Source: BP-464 sp045805505 (GTDB taxonomy: Bacteria; Actinomycetota; Thermoleophilia; Solirubrobacterales; Solirubrobacteraceae). Taken from it: a stretch of DNA of 64,000 bases. The position numbers were made by a program, and so were the translations under genes. The stretch covers positions 1-64,000 of the forward strand of contig JBJMLA010000086.1 of the NCBI GenBank assembly GCA_045805505.1, written 5' to 3'. Shown piece by piece: positions 23,808 to 31,799 of this stretch (within the stretch, counting starts at the first letter, position 1; every line of letters begins with the position of its first letter). Under the pieces are notes generated by a model, which made no database searches, was not told the origin of the DNA, and worked only from the letters and a program-made list of their open reading frames with translations.

Positions 23808-25964
23808 GTGAGCTCCCACCGCCGCGCTGCCATCGTCCTCGCCGCCCTCTGCTGCCTCGCCGCCGGAGCCGTCCCGTCGCCGGCCTCCGCGGCGCACGTG
23901 TGCGACACGCTGCTGGGCAAGAGCACGTGCCTGGCCCCGTTCCCCAACGACTGGTTCACCGTCGCCGACAAGCGCACGGCGACCGGCCGGCGGGTGGCGA
24001 TCGCCCGCGCGGCGATGCCCGCCAACGGCACCGGCGTCCACATCGATCCGGCGGAGTGGAACCGCAACGACGGCTTCAGCCCCGGCATCACGGTGATCGC
24101 CCGGATCCCCGGCCTCGAGACGCAGGCGGCGTTCGTCAAGAGCGGCCTGGTCCCGAGCACCGACATGGGCCGCTACGCCAACCGCAAGCAGGCCGCGGTC
24201 GTCCTCGACGCCAAGACGGGCAAGCGCCACCCGATCTGGGCCGAGCTCGACGCGCTGGCCAAGGCCGACGCGGACCGCAACCTGATGCTGCGCCCGGCGC
24301 GCAACTACCGCGAGGGCCACCGCTACATCGTGGCGCTGCGGGGCCTGCGGGGCGCGAACGGCAAGCTGCTGAAGGCGCCCGCGGGCTTCCGGGTCTTCCG
24401 CGATCGGCTGGCCTCCAAGGACAAGGCGGTCAACGGCCGGCGCGGGCACATGGAGTCGCTGTTCAAGGCGCTCAAGAAGGCCGGCATCGCCCGCAAGGGC
24501 CTGTACGCCGCGTGGGACTTCACCGTCGCGAGCGAGCGGTCGCTGTCCGAGCGCATGCTCCACATCCGCAACGACGCGTTCGCACAGCTCGGCGACAAGG
24601 ACCTCGCCGACGGCAAGGTCGCCGGGCGCGCGCCGGCCTTCGCCGTCAGCAAGGTCACCGACTTCGAGCGCTGCACCGCGCCGGAGGACCAGAAGTGCGC
24701 GGCCGGGACCGACCGCGAGCTGCGCCGCCAGATCGAGGGCACGTTCGAGGTGCCGTGCTACCTCGACCAGCCGGGCTGTCCGCCGGGCTCGGGCTTCGAC
24801 CTCGACGCCAAGGGCCTGCCGGTCCAGACCGCGGGCAACGTCGAGCAGGCGCCGTTCGTCTGCAACGTCCCGTGGGCCGCCACCGACGCGTCCGGCACGG
24901 TCAAGCTCCTGCCCGCCCTGTACGGCCACGGCCTGTTCGGCGACATCGGCGAGGCGCGCCGTTCGCGCAACGTCCACCAGCTCGGCGACGAGAACCGCGT
25001 GCTCGTCTGCGCGACCGACTTCAAGGGCATGTCCGACGAGGACGTGCCGCAGGCCGCCCCGGCGCTGCTGGACCTCTCGAAGTTCCCGCCGATCGTCGAC
25101 CGCCTCCAGCAGGGCCTGCTGAACTTCACGTTCCTCGGCCGCCTGCTCAACACCCCCGACGGCTTCGCCGCCAGCGACGCCTTCAAGCTCGGCGGCGCGA
25201 CGTTCGTCGACACCTCGGCGGTCACCTACTACGGCAACAGCCAGGGCGGCATCCTCGGCGGGGCGCTGACGGCGATCTCGCCCGACGTGACGCGCTCGGT
25301 GCTCTACGTGCCCGGCATGACCTACTCGGTCCTGCTGCCGCGCAGCGTCGACTTCGACGACCCCGACCCGACCGAGGCCGACTTCGCGGGCCTGCTCTAC
25401 GGCACGGCGGGCTACCCGGACGAGGCCACCCACCCGCTGGTCCTCGACATCATGCAGATGCTCTGGGACCGCGGCGAGCCGTCGGGCTACGCGCAGCACA
25501 TGACGACCGATCCGCTGCCCGGGACGCCCGCTCATCACGTGCTCATGGAGATCGCCATCGGCGATCACCAGGTGGCCAACATCCAGGCCGAGGTGATGGC
25601 GCGCACGATCGGCGCCCGGCTGCGCGTGCCGTCCTATGACGTGGGCCGCAACCTGGCGGAGAACCCGGCGTTCGGCCTCGGGATCCTCGGCGGCCTGCCG
25701 ATCGACGACAACGCGATCATCCCCTGGGACATCGGCCCGCTGCGCCAGCAGGACGGCAAGACGATGGGCACCGACCCGCCGCCGCCGACCAACGTCCCGC
25801 CGACCACCGGCCAGGATCCGCACGACTACGTCATCGAGCAGTCGCCCGCGATCCGCCGCCAGATCTCGGAGTACCTGCGCCCGGGCGGCAAGATCGTCGA
25901 GGTCTGCAACGCGATGCCGTGCCGCACGCCGGACTGGGCGGGACCGCCGGCCGATCTAGGCTGA
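23808..25964 (+). CDS. Large secreted alpha/beta-hydrolase-like protein
   Basis: 718 aa, GTG start. Signal peptide 1-28 (AAIVLAALCCLAAGAVPSPASAA). No family can be named securely. A serine-hydrolase elbow GNSQGG lies in VTYYGNSQGGILGGALTAISPDV, a possible oxyanion strand is LLPALYGHGLFGD, and a late IGDHQVANIQAEVMARTIGA could carry the catalytic Asp/His. The first ~250 residues form a separate, Lys-rich domain starting with DTLLGKSTCLAPFPNDWFT. Probably an extracellular esterase or lipase-like enzyme; it has several paired cysteines. Confidence 0.7.
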   Translation: MSSHRRAAIVLAALCCLAAGAVPSPASAAHVCDTLLGKSTCLAPFPNDWFTVADKRTATGRRVAIARAAMPANGTGVHIDPAEWNRNDGFSPGITVIARIPGLETQAAFVKSGLVPSTDMGRYANRKQAAVVLDAKTGKRHPIWAELDALAKADADRNLMLRPARNYREGHRYIVALRGLRGANGKLLKAPAGFRVFRDRLASKDKAVNGRRGHMESLFKALKKAGIARKGLYAAWDFTVASERSLSERMLHIRNDAFAQLGDKDLADGKVAGRAPAFAVSKVTDFERCTAPEDQKCAAGTDRELRRQIEGTFEVPCYLDQPGCPPGSGFDLDAKGLPVQTAGNVEQAPFVCNVPWAATDASGTVKLLPALYGHGLFGDIGEARRSRNVHQLGDENRVLVCATDFKGMSDEDVPQAAPALLDLSKFPPIVDRLQQGLLNFTFLGRLLNTPDGFAASDAFKLGGATFVDTSAVTYYGNSQGGILGGALTAISPDVTRSVLYVPGMTYSVLLPRSVDFDDPDPTEADFAGLLYGTAGYPDEATHPLVLDIMQMLWDRGEPSGYAQHMTTDPLPGTPAHHVLMEIAIGDHQVANIQAEVMARTIGARLRVPSYDVGRNLAENPAFGLGILGGLPIDDNAIIPWDIGPLRQQDGKTMGTDPPPPTNVPPTTGQDPHDYVIEQSPAIRRQISEYLRPGGKIVEVCNAMPCRTPDWAGPPADLG

Positions 25965-25968
25965 GGGG

Positions 25969-27279
25969 GTGGCCGGAGAGATCGCCCCACGCCCCGAGGG
26001 CATCGCGGGCTCGCCGCTGGCGGGGCCGTTCCCGGTCGGCGCCTACGCCGAGAAGCTACGCGACGAGCTGCGCAAGCGGGCGCGGCTGCAGCTGTGGGGC
26101 GAGGTGTGGAACCTGCGGGTCCCGCCCAAGGGCGCCAAGATCTACTTCGAGCTGCGCGACTCCGACGGCGCGCTGCCGTGCTCGATGTGGCGCAACGAGT
26201 TCGAGAAGACCGGCGTTGTCCTCGTCGACGGCGCGCAGGTCGTCGTCGGCGGCGGCCCGAGCTACTACCCCGGATCGAAGACCTCCTCGCCGTCCTTCTC
26301 CTTCGAGGTCACCGGGCTGCGGCTGGCCGGCGAGGGCGACCTGCTCGCCCAGCTCGAGGCGCTGCGCCGCAAGCTCGACGCCGAGGGGCTGTTCGAGCCC
26401 CAGAAGGCGCTGCACCGGCCCGAGCTGCCCAAGTGCATCGGCGTCGTGACCGGCGAGGGCGGCAAGGCGCGCGACGACGTGCTCGCCGGCCTGCAGCGCC
26501 GCGGCTGGGCCGGGCGGCTCGTGTGGGCCTTCGCGCCGGTGCAGGACCGCCACGCCGCGCCGCGCATCGGCCAGGCGCTGCAGGACCTGGCGGCGATCGA
26601 CGAGGTCGAGGTGATCATCGTCGCGCGCGGCGGCGGCTCGCTCGCCGACCTGTTCGCGTTCTGCGACGAGACGCTGTGCCGCACGGTCGCGCTGCTGCGC
26701 ACGCCCGTCATCGCCTCGGTCGGCCACCACACCGACCGCCCGCTGATCGACGACGTCGCCGCCGTGCGCTGCTCGACCCCGACCCACGCCGCCGAGACCG
26801 CGGTGCCCTGCCACGTCGGTGAAGCGCGGGCGTCGGTCGGGCGCTGCGCCGACCGCCTGGCCCACCACGGCCGTACCGCGATCCTCGGCCGCGCCCGGCA
26901 CCTCGCCCAGCTCTCGCGGGCTCCCGCCGCCGTCGTGGCCCGCCACCGCCGCGACCTGCACCAGAACCTGCGCGAGATCCGCGCCAGCGCGCGCGGCAAC
27001 ATCGCCACCGGCCGCGACCTCGCCTCCGTCCAGGCGCTCGTGCTCTCGCGCAAGGCCGCGGCCGGCGCGGGCCCGGAGAACACGGCGCGCCGCTCGCGCC
27101 TCGAGGGCCTCGCCGCGGCGCTCGCCGCCCATGACCCCGAGCGCGTCATCGAGCGCGGCTACGCGATCGTCGACGACGGCGAGGGCAACGTGATCACGTC
27201 GCGCGAGGCGGCCCGCAGCGCCGGCGAGGTGCGGCTGTTCTTCGGCGACGGCGACGTTCGTGCGAGGATCGGCGAGTGA
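25969..27279 (+). CDS. xseA: Exodeoxyribonuclease VII large subunit
   Basis: 436 aa, GTG start. An N-terminal OB fold (~30-115: LWGEVWNLRVPPKGAKIYFELRDSDGALPCSMWR) is followed by the catalytic domain: IGVVTGEGGKARDDVLAGLQRR, EVIIVARGGGSLADLFAFCDE, SVGHHTDRPLIDDVAAVRCSTPTHAAE, and a helical C-terminus. With XseB it degrades single-stranded DNA to short oligonucleotides. The family motif GHETD here reads GHHTD, a small departure. Overlaps xseB by 4 nt. Confidence 0.95.
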   Translation: MAGEIAPRPEGIAGSPLAGPFPVGAYAEKLRDELRKRARLQLWGEVWNLRVPPKGAKIYFELRDSDGALPCSMWRNEFEKTGVVLVDGAQVVVGGGPSYYPGSKTSSPSFSFEVTGLRLAGEGDLLAQLEALRRKLDAEGLFEPQKALHRPELPKCIGVVTGEGGKARDDVLAGLQRRGWAGRLVWAFAPVQDRHAAPRIGQALQDLAAIDEVEVIIVARGGGSLADLFAFCDETLCRTVALLRTPVIASVGHHTDRPLIDDVAAVRCSTPTHAAETAVPCHVGEARASVGRCADRLAHHGRTAILGRARHLAQLSRAPAAVVARHRRDLHQNLREIRASARGNIATGRDLASVQALVLSRKAAAGAGPENTARRSRLEGLAAALAAHDPERVIERGYAIVDDGEGNVITSREAARSAGEVRLFFGDGDVRARIGE

Positions 27280-27509
27280 GCGAGCAAGAGCGCACGTACG
27301 AGACCGCGACGGCCCGGCTGGAGGAGATCATCCGCCGGCTGGACTCGGGCGAGGCCGGTCTGCGCGAGACCCTCGAGCTCGTCAAGGAGGGCCGCTCGCT
27401 CGTCGAGTTCTGCGCGGCGGAGCTCGACGCGGTGGGGCGCGGTCTGGAGGAGCTCAAGCTCGACGAGCTCGTGGCCCGGCTTGAGGCCGGGGCGGCGCCG
27501 CAGCAGTAG
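27276..27509 (+). CDS. xseB: Exodeoxyribonuclease VII small subunit
   Basis: 77 aa, GTG start overlapping the xseA stop (GTGA). It has the conserved YETATARLEEIIRRLDSGEAGLRETLELVKEGRSLVEFC pattern, a helical hairpin that binds XseA. The overlap predicts coupled translation so the subunits form in the right ratio. Confidence 0.94.
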   Translation: MSEQERTYETATARLEEIIRRLDSGEAGLRETLELVKEGRSLVEFCAAELDAVGRGLEELKLDELVARLEAGAAPQQ

Positions 27510-27526
27510 GGCATAGGCTCGCTCGT

Positions 27527-28585
27527 GTGAGCCTCTTCGACCGCATCGCCGACCTGCCGCTGATCGTCGAGGAGTACGCCCTCGACCGTCTCGAGCGTGA
27601 CGTCTCCTCGTCCTTCACCCGCGTGAGCACCGTCGTCAAGCTCTACGGCGCGGGCACCGAGGGCGTCGGCGAGGACGTCGTCTACGACACGATCGACCAC
27701 GACCTGCTCCAGGAGGCCGGGCCGGTCCTCCCGCTGGCGGGCGACTGGACGCTCGGGGCGTTCTGCGACCACGTCGAGGGCCTCGACGCCTTCCCGCAGG
27801 AGCCGCAGATGCCGGTCTCGCGCCGCTACCGGCACTGGACGTTCGAGTCCGCGGCGCTCGACCTCGCGCTGCGCCAGGCGGGCAAGTCGCTGCACGAGGT
27901 CCTCGGCCGCGAACCGCAGCCCGTGCGCTTCGTGGTCTCGATGCGCCTGGGCAGCCCGGACTTGCCGTCGTCGATCGAGCCGCTGCAGCGCCGGCTGGAG
28001 AAGTACCCGGCGCTGCAGTTCAAGCTCGATCCGACGCCGGACTGGGACGACGCGCTCGTCGCCGAGGTGGCCGCCACCGGCGCCGTCGAGAGCGTCGACT
28101 TCAAGGGCCAGTACACCGGGACGCCCGTCGACGTCCCCGCCGATCCCGAGCTCTACGAGCGGATCCTGCGCGCCCTGCCCGACGCGTGGATCGAGGATCC
28201 CCACACGACGCCCGAGATCACCGCGCTGCTCGAGGCCCATCAGGACCGCGTCAGCTGGGACGCGATCATCCACTCGGTCGCCGACATCGAGAACCTGCCG
28301 TTCACGCCGCGCATGGTCAACATCAAGCCGTCGCGCCTGGGGCCGCTGCGCGAGCTCTTCGGCGCCTACGACTACTGCGAGGCCAACGGCATCGGCATGT
28401 ACGGCGGCGGCCAGTTCGAGCTCGGGCCGGGCCGCGGGCAGATCCAGTACCTCGCCTCGCTGTTTCACGCCGACGCGCCCAACGACACGGCGCCCGGCGG
28501 CTTCAACGACCCCGGGGTCCCCGACGGCCTGCCGTCCTCGCCGCTGCCGGCCCAGCCCTCCGACGTCGGCTTCCGCTGGGGATGA
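27527..28585 (+). CDS. Enolase-superfamily enzyme (muconate-cycloisomerase-like)
   Basis: 352 aa, GTG start 17 bp after xseB. An N-terminal capping domain is followed by a TIM barrel with the enolase-superfamily order: LQFKLDPTPDWD (KxD at the second strand), VDFKGQY, DAWIEDPHTTPE (metal ligand ED), WDAIIHSVADIE, and VNIKPSRLG (late Lys). These give a plausible two-base dehydratase or cycloisomerase site, but the substrate is not recognisable. No membrane or signal sequences. Overlaps the thioesterase gene by 4 nt. Confidence 0.78.
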   Translation: MSLFDRIADLPLIVEEYALDRLERDVSSSFTRVSTVVKLYGAGTEGVGEDVVYDTIDHDLLQEAGPVLPLAGDWTLGAFCDHVEGLDAFPQEPQMPVSRRYRHWTFESAALDLALRQAGKSLHEVLGREPQPVRFVVSMRLGSPDLPSSIEPLQRRLEKYPALQFKLDPTPDWDDALVAEVAATGAVESVDFKGQYTGTPVDVPADPELYERILRALPDAWIEDPHTTPEITALLEAHQDRVSWDAIIHSVADIENLPFTPRMVNIKPSRLGPLRELFGAYDYCEANGIGMYGGGQFELGPGRGQIQYLASLFHADAPNDTAPGGFNDPGVPDGLPSSPLPAQPSDVGFRWG

Positions 28586-28992
28586 GCACGCCGTTCGTCC
28601 ACGCCGAGCGCATCCGCTTCGGCCATCTCGACGCGATGCGCCACCTCAACAACGTCGAGTTCCTGCGCTTCTTCGAGACCGCGCGGATCGAGTTCCTGCG
28701 CACGGTGATCCCCGAGCACGACCCGGCCGATCCCGACGACTTCGGCCTGATCTTCGCCGAGTGCCACATCAACTACCGCTCGCCGGGCCAGTACGACGAC
28801 CTCGTCGAGACGACCGTGCGCCCCATCGACATCAAGCGCTCGAGCTTCCGCGTGAGCTTCGAGATGCGCGTCGGCGAACGGTTGCTGGCCGAGGGCTGGG
28901 GCGCGCTGGTGGGCTACGACTACGGCAGCGCCAAGTCCACGCCGCTGCCGTCGCGCGTGGCCGACGCCCTGCACGCCGCGAGCGCGGCTTGA
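28582..28992 (+). CDS. Hotdog-fold acyl-CoA thioesterase (YbgC/FcbC-like)
   Basis: 136 aa, ATG overlapping the previous stop (ATGA). RIRFGHLDAMRHLNNVEFLRFFETARIEFL contains the aspartate and LNN of the 4-hydroxybenzoyl-CoA-thioesterase type (family YxxTDxxGHVNNxxY-like). It continues with LIFAECHINYRSPGQYDDLVETTV. It would release CoA from acyl-CoA. Coupling to the enolase-superfamily enzyme suggests a small shared pathway. Confidence 0.88.
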   Translation: MSTPFVHAERIRFGHLDAMRHLNNVEFLRFFETARIEFLRTVIPEHDPADPDDFGLIFAECHINYRSPGQYDDLVETTVRPIDIKRSSFRVSFEMRVGERLLAEGWGALVGYDYGSAKSTPLPSRVADALHAASAA

Positions 28993-29076
28993 GCGCCATC
29001 CGCCCGTCGCTCATCGGGGGGTTCTCGCCGGCCCCGCCATCGCATTCGCTCTGCCTGAGCCGCTAGAACCTCTCCC

Positions 29077-30183
29077 GTGACATCGATCCTCTTCGCGAAC
29101 CTGTGGAGGCGTCCCGGCCGCACCGCCTTCACCGCGCTGGGGATCGCGCTGGGCGTCGCGACCATCGTCGGGCTGCTGTCGCTGGGTGAGGGGCTCAAGC
29201 AGACCGCGGGCCAGCTCGTCCGCCTCGGCCAGGCCGACTTCGCCGTCCTGCAGCACGGCGTCGAGGACCCGTCGGCCTCGTTCCTGCCGCAGTCGGTCGT
29301 GGACCGCGTGGGCAAGATCGACGGCGTCGCCAGCGCAACCCCCGTGATGCTGCTGGCCGACCGGCTGCCCGATGCGCCGGGCTCGCTCGTCTTCGGCACC
29401 ACGCCCAAGGGCAAGGTGTCCACGCGGCTGGTCGTCGTCTCGGGCCGGCGGATGGAGGGCCCCGGCGAGATCGCCGTCGGCGACCTGCTCGCCGAGCAGC
29501 TCGGCGTCAAGACCGGCGACACGATGACCATCGACAAGCGCAAGCTCGAGGTCGTCGGCACCTTCCACGCGGGCCAGTTCTTCGTCGACGGCGGGGCGAT
29601 CATCGATGTCAAGCTGGCCCAGAACATGGTCCAGCGCCCGGGCGAGGTCACGACCATCGCGGTGCAGGTCGCCGCCGACGCGCACACCAAGGACGTCCGC
29701 AAGGAGATCCTCGCCGACGTCCCCGGAACCGACGTGATCTCCAACCCCGACGAGGCCGCCCGCGCGGGCGCCAACGGGCGGCTGATCCGCAAGACCGTGC
29801 TGCTGCTGGTCGCCGTGGCCCTGATCATCGGCGGCATCGGCGTGGCCAACACCATGGCCATGGCGGTGCTCGAGCGCTCGCGCGAGCTGGCGCTGATGTC
29901 GGCGGTCGGGTGGTCGCCCCGCCAGGTCAGCGGGATCGTGCTGCTCGAGGGCGTGGTGGTCAGCGTGATCGGCGCCGGTGTCGGGCTGCTGGCGGGCGCC
30001 CTCGGGGCCGGCGCGCTGGGCGACGCGCTCGACGTCGCCAGCGTGGTCAAGCCCTCCGTGACGCCGTGGAGCATCGGGCGCGGGCTGATCATCGGGGTGG
30101 TGATCGGCGTCCTCGGCGGGCTCTACCCGGCCTGGCGGGTCAGCCGGCTGCCCGCCGAGGAGCTCCTCGCCCGCGGCGCCTAG
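29077..30183 (+). CDS. FtsX-like (MacB-type) ABC transporter permease
   Basis: 368 aa, GTG start. N-terminal segment SILFANLWRRPGRTAFTALGIALGVATIVGLLSLGEG with the first membrane helix, a periplasmic core of ~210 residues, then three membrane helices (LLLVAVALIIGGIGVANTMAMAVLERSRELALMSAVGWSPRQV..., LLEGVVVSVIGAGVGLLAGALG, GLIIGVVIGVLGGLYPAWRVSRL). This is the 4-TM MacB/LolCE layout. The matching ATPase gene lies at 31046-31705 on the opposite strand. Exports lipoproteins or small molecules; substrate unknown. Confidence 0.9.
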   Translation: MTSILFANLWRRPGRTAFTALGIALGVATIVGLLSLGEGLKQTAGQLVRLGQADFAVLQHGVEDPSASFLPQSVVDRVGKIDGVASATPVMLLADRLPDAPGSLVFGTTPKGKVSTRLVVVSGRRMEGPGEIAVGDLLAEQLGVKTGDTMTIDKRKLEVVGTFHAGQFFVDGGAIIDVKLAQNMVQRPGEVTTIAVQVAADAHTKDVRKEILADVPGTDVISNPDEAARAGANGRLIRKTVLLLVAVALIIGGIGVANTMAMAVLERSRELALMSAVGWSPRQVSGIVLLEGVVVSVIGAGVGLLAGALGAGALGDALDVASVVKPSVTPWSIGRGLIIGVVIGVLGGLYPAWRVSRLPAEELLARGA

Positions 30184-31010
30184 GCGTCGATCGCGACCCA
30201 GCGGAAGTTGACCGCGGGCGCGTCGACCGGAGCGCCGGTCAGGTTGCAGGCCACGATCGAGAACGACGTGGCCGACTGCACCACCGCGGTCGCCGTCGAC
30301 AGCGGGTAGCCCGGGCCGGGCGTCAGGACGATCGCGTCGTTGGTCAGGTCGACGCCGGTCACGTTGACCGGTGCGGGGACGCACGCGCCGTCGGGCACCG
30401 ACGGGAAGTCGACGGGCGCGTTGCCGGCCACGTCGAAGTCGCCAGCCGTCACCCCGTTGGCGGCGATGTCGCCCGTCGCGATGGCGCCGTCGGCGATCTT
30501 GGCGCTCGTCACCGCGCTGTCGGCGAGGTCGCCCGCGGCGACCGTGCCGTCCTCGATCTTCACCGACGTCACCGCGTTGTTGAGCAGCCGGGTGGTGCTG
30601 ACCGCGCCCGGATCGATCTTGACGCCGGTGACCTGACCGTTGCCGATCTTGGCGGTGGTCACGGCGTTGTCGGCCAGCAGAGCGGTGAAGATCGAGCCGG
30701 TGGTCAGGGCCGTCTGCAGCCCGGTGAAGAAATCGGGCGACGCGTCGGCGCGCGCGAGTGAGCCGTCGGCGACGTCGACGCTGCCGACCGCGCCGTTCTT
30801 GATCTTGGCGCCCGTGACGGCGTTGGAGGCCAGGCGCGAGTTCGAGACCGCACCGAGGGCGAGCTTCTTGCCGGTCACCGACCGGTTCTTGAGGTTCTTG
30901 CCGCTGATGGCCGAGGCAGCCCAGCCCGGGCCGCCCATGGAGGCGAACACAGCGACGATCGACAGGGCAAGCGCGGCGTTGCCGCGCGAGGGGGAAGACA
31001 GAGAACGCAT
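30180..31010 (-). CDS. Secreted repeat protein (NAVT..KI..G repeats), unknown function
   Basis: 276 aa. Signal peptide 1-31 (AALALSIVAVFASMGGPGWA). Residues ~35-180 are about ten imperfect repeats of the form 'N-A/R-V-T-x-x-K/D-I/L-x-x-G/N' (SGKNLKNRSVTGKKLALGAVSNSRLASNAVTGAKIKNGAV). Spacing of 7-8 residues per turn suggests a parallel beta-solenoid. The last ~75 residues form a compact domain with two cysteines. Sits between the permease and ATPase of a probable exporter and overlaps the permease stop by 4 nt (convergent). Role not known. Confidence 0.7.
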   Translation of the reverse strand: MRSLSSPSRGNAALALSIVAVFASMGGPGWAASAISGKNLKNRSVTGKKLALGAVSNSRLASNAVTGAKIKNGAVGSVDVADGSLARADASPDFFTGLQTALTTGSIFTALLADNAVTTAKIGNGQVTGVKIDPGAVSTTRLLNNAVTSVKIEDGTVAAGDLADSAVTSAKIADGAIATGDIAANGVTAGDFDVAGNAPVDFPSVPDGACVPAPVNVTGVDLTNDAIVLTPGPGYPLSTATAVVQSATSFSIVACNLTGAPVDAPAVNFRWVAIDA

Positions 31011-31045
31011 GTCCCTGGAACCCGCCGCCGCGGGTCAAGGTTGCG

Positions 31046-31705
31046 TCAGGCCAGCACGCCGTCGAGCATCCGCACGACGCGGTCGGCGCGCTCGGCGATG
31101 GCCGGGTCGTGCGTGACGACGATCATCGTCGTCCCCCGCCGGGCACGGGCGTCCTCGAGCAGCTGCAGGATCCGGGCGCTGTTGTCGGAGTCCAGCGCGC
31201 CGGTCGGCTCGTCGGCCAGCAGCAGCCGCGGCTCGTTGGCCAGGGCCCGGGCCACCGCGACGCGCTGGCGCTCGCCGCCGGACAGCTCGCCGGGCAGATG
31301 GTCGGTCCGGTCGGCCAGCCCGACCTCCTCGAGCAGCTCGAGGGCGCGCTCGCGGCGCTCGGCGCGGCCCCGGCGCGCCGCGACGAGCGGGACCTCGACG
31401 TTGGCCTGGGCGGTGAGCATGGGCAGCAGGTGATGCAGCTGGAAGACGAACCCGACGACGTCGCGGTGATAGCCCGAGAGCCCGCCGTGCTCCTTCGGAG
31501 GCTTGCCGTCGACCAGGATCGACCCCGCGTCGGGCTCCGACAGCCCGCCCATGACGCCGAGCAGGGTGCTCTTGCCCGAGCCGCTCGGGCCCATCAGCGC
31601 CACCCATTCGCCCGGAGCCACGCGCAGCGAGACGTCGTCGACGGCCACCACGTCGCCACGAACGCGACGGATGCCCTGCAGGACGACTTCGGCTCCCGTG
31701 TTCAT
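31046..31705 (-). CDS. ABC transporter ATPase (MacB/LolD type)
   Basis: 219 aa. Walker A GPSGSGKST, Q-loop FVFQLHHLLPML, ABC signature LSGGERQRVAVARAL, Walker B LLLADEPTGALD, H-loop VVTHDP. The gap and length match the LolD/MacB/FtsE group that works with FtsX-like permeases. ATG 31705 starts the conserved part; a longer reading adds unrelated sequence. Transcribed toward the permease gene at 29077-30183, with the repeat protein between. A functional pair is likely despite the opposite strands. Confidence 0.93.
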   Translation of the reverse strand: MNTGAEVVLQGIRRVRGDVVAVDDVSLRVAPGEWVALMGPSGSGKSTLLGVMGGLSEPDAGSILVDGKPPKEHGGLSGYHRDVVGFVFQLHHLLPMLTAQANVEVPLVAARRGRAERRERALELLEEVGLADRTDHLPGELSGGERQRVAVARALANEPRLLLADEPTGALDSDNSARILQLLEDARARRGTTMIVVTHDPAIAERADRVVRMLDGVLA

Positions 31706-31799
31706 CGGTGCGGACTCTAACCGCCGCCCCGATGCAGGCCGAACCGTCCTGGCGCCCCGGCAACCGCAAGATTCGGCCTTCCGCCACGTTGCAGCAGGC

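Noticed and set aside
23703..25823. 706-residue minus frame opposite the large secreted hydrolase
   Set aside because: Antisense artefact; the plus product has a signal peptide and nucleophile elbow.
29011..31038. 675-residue minus frame across the permease
   Set aside because: Gln/Asp/Arg-rich low-complexity translation opposite an FtsX-like permease.
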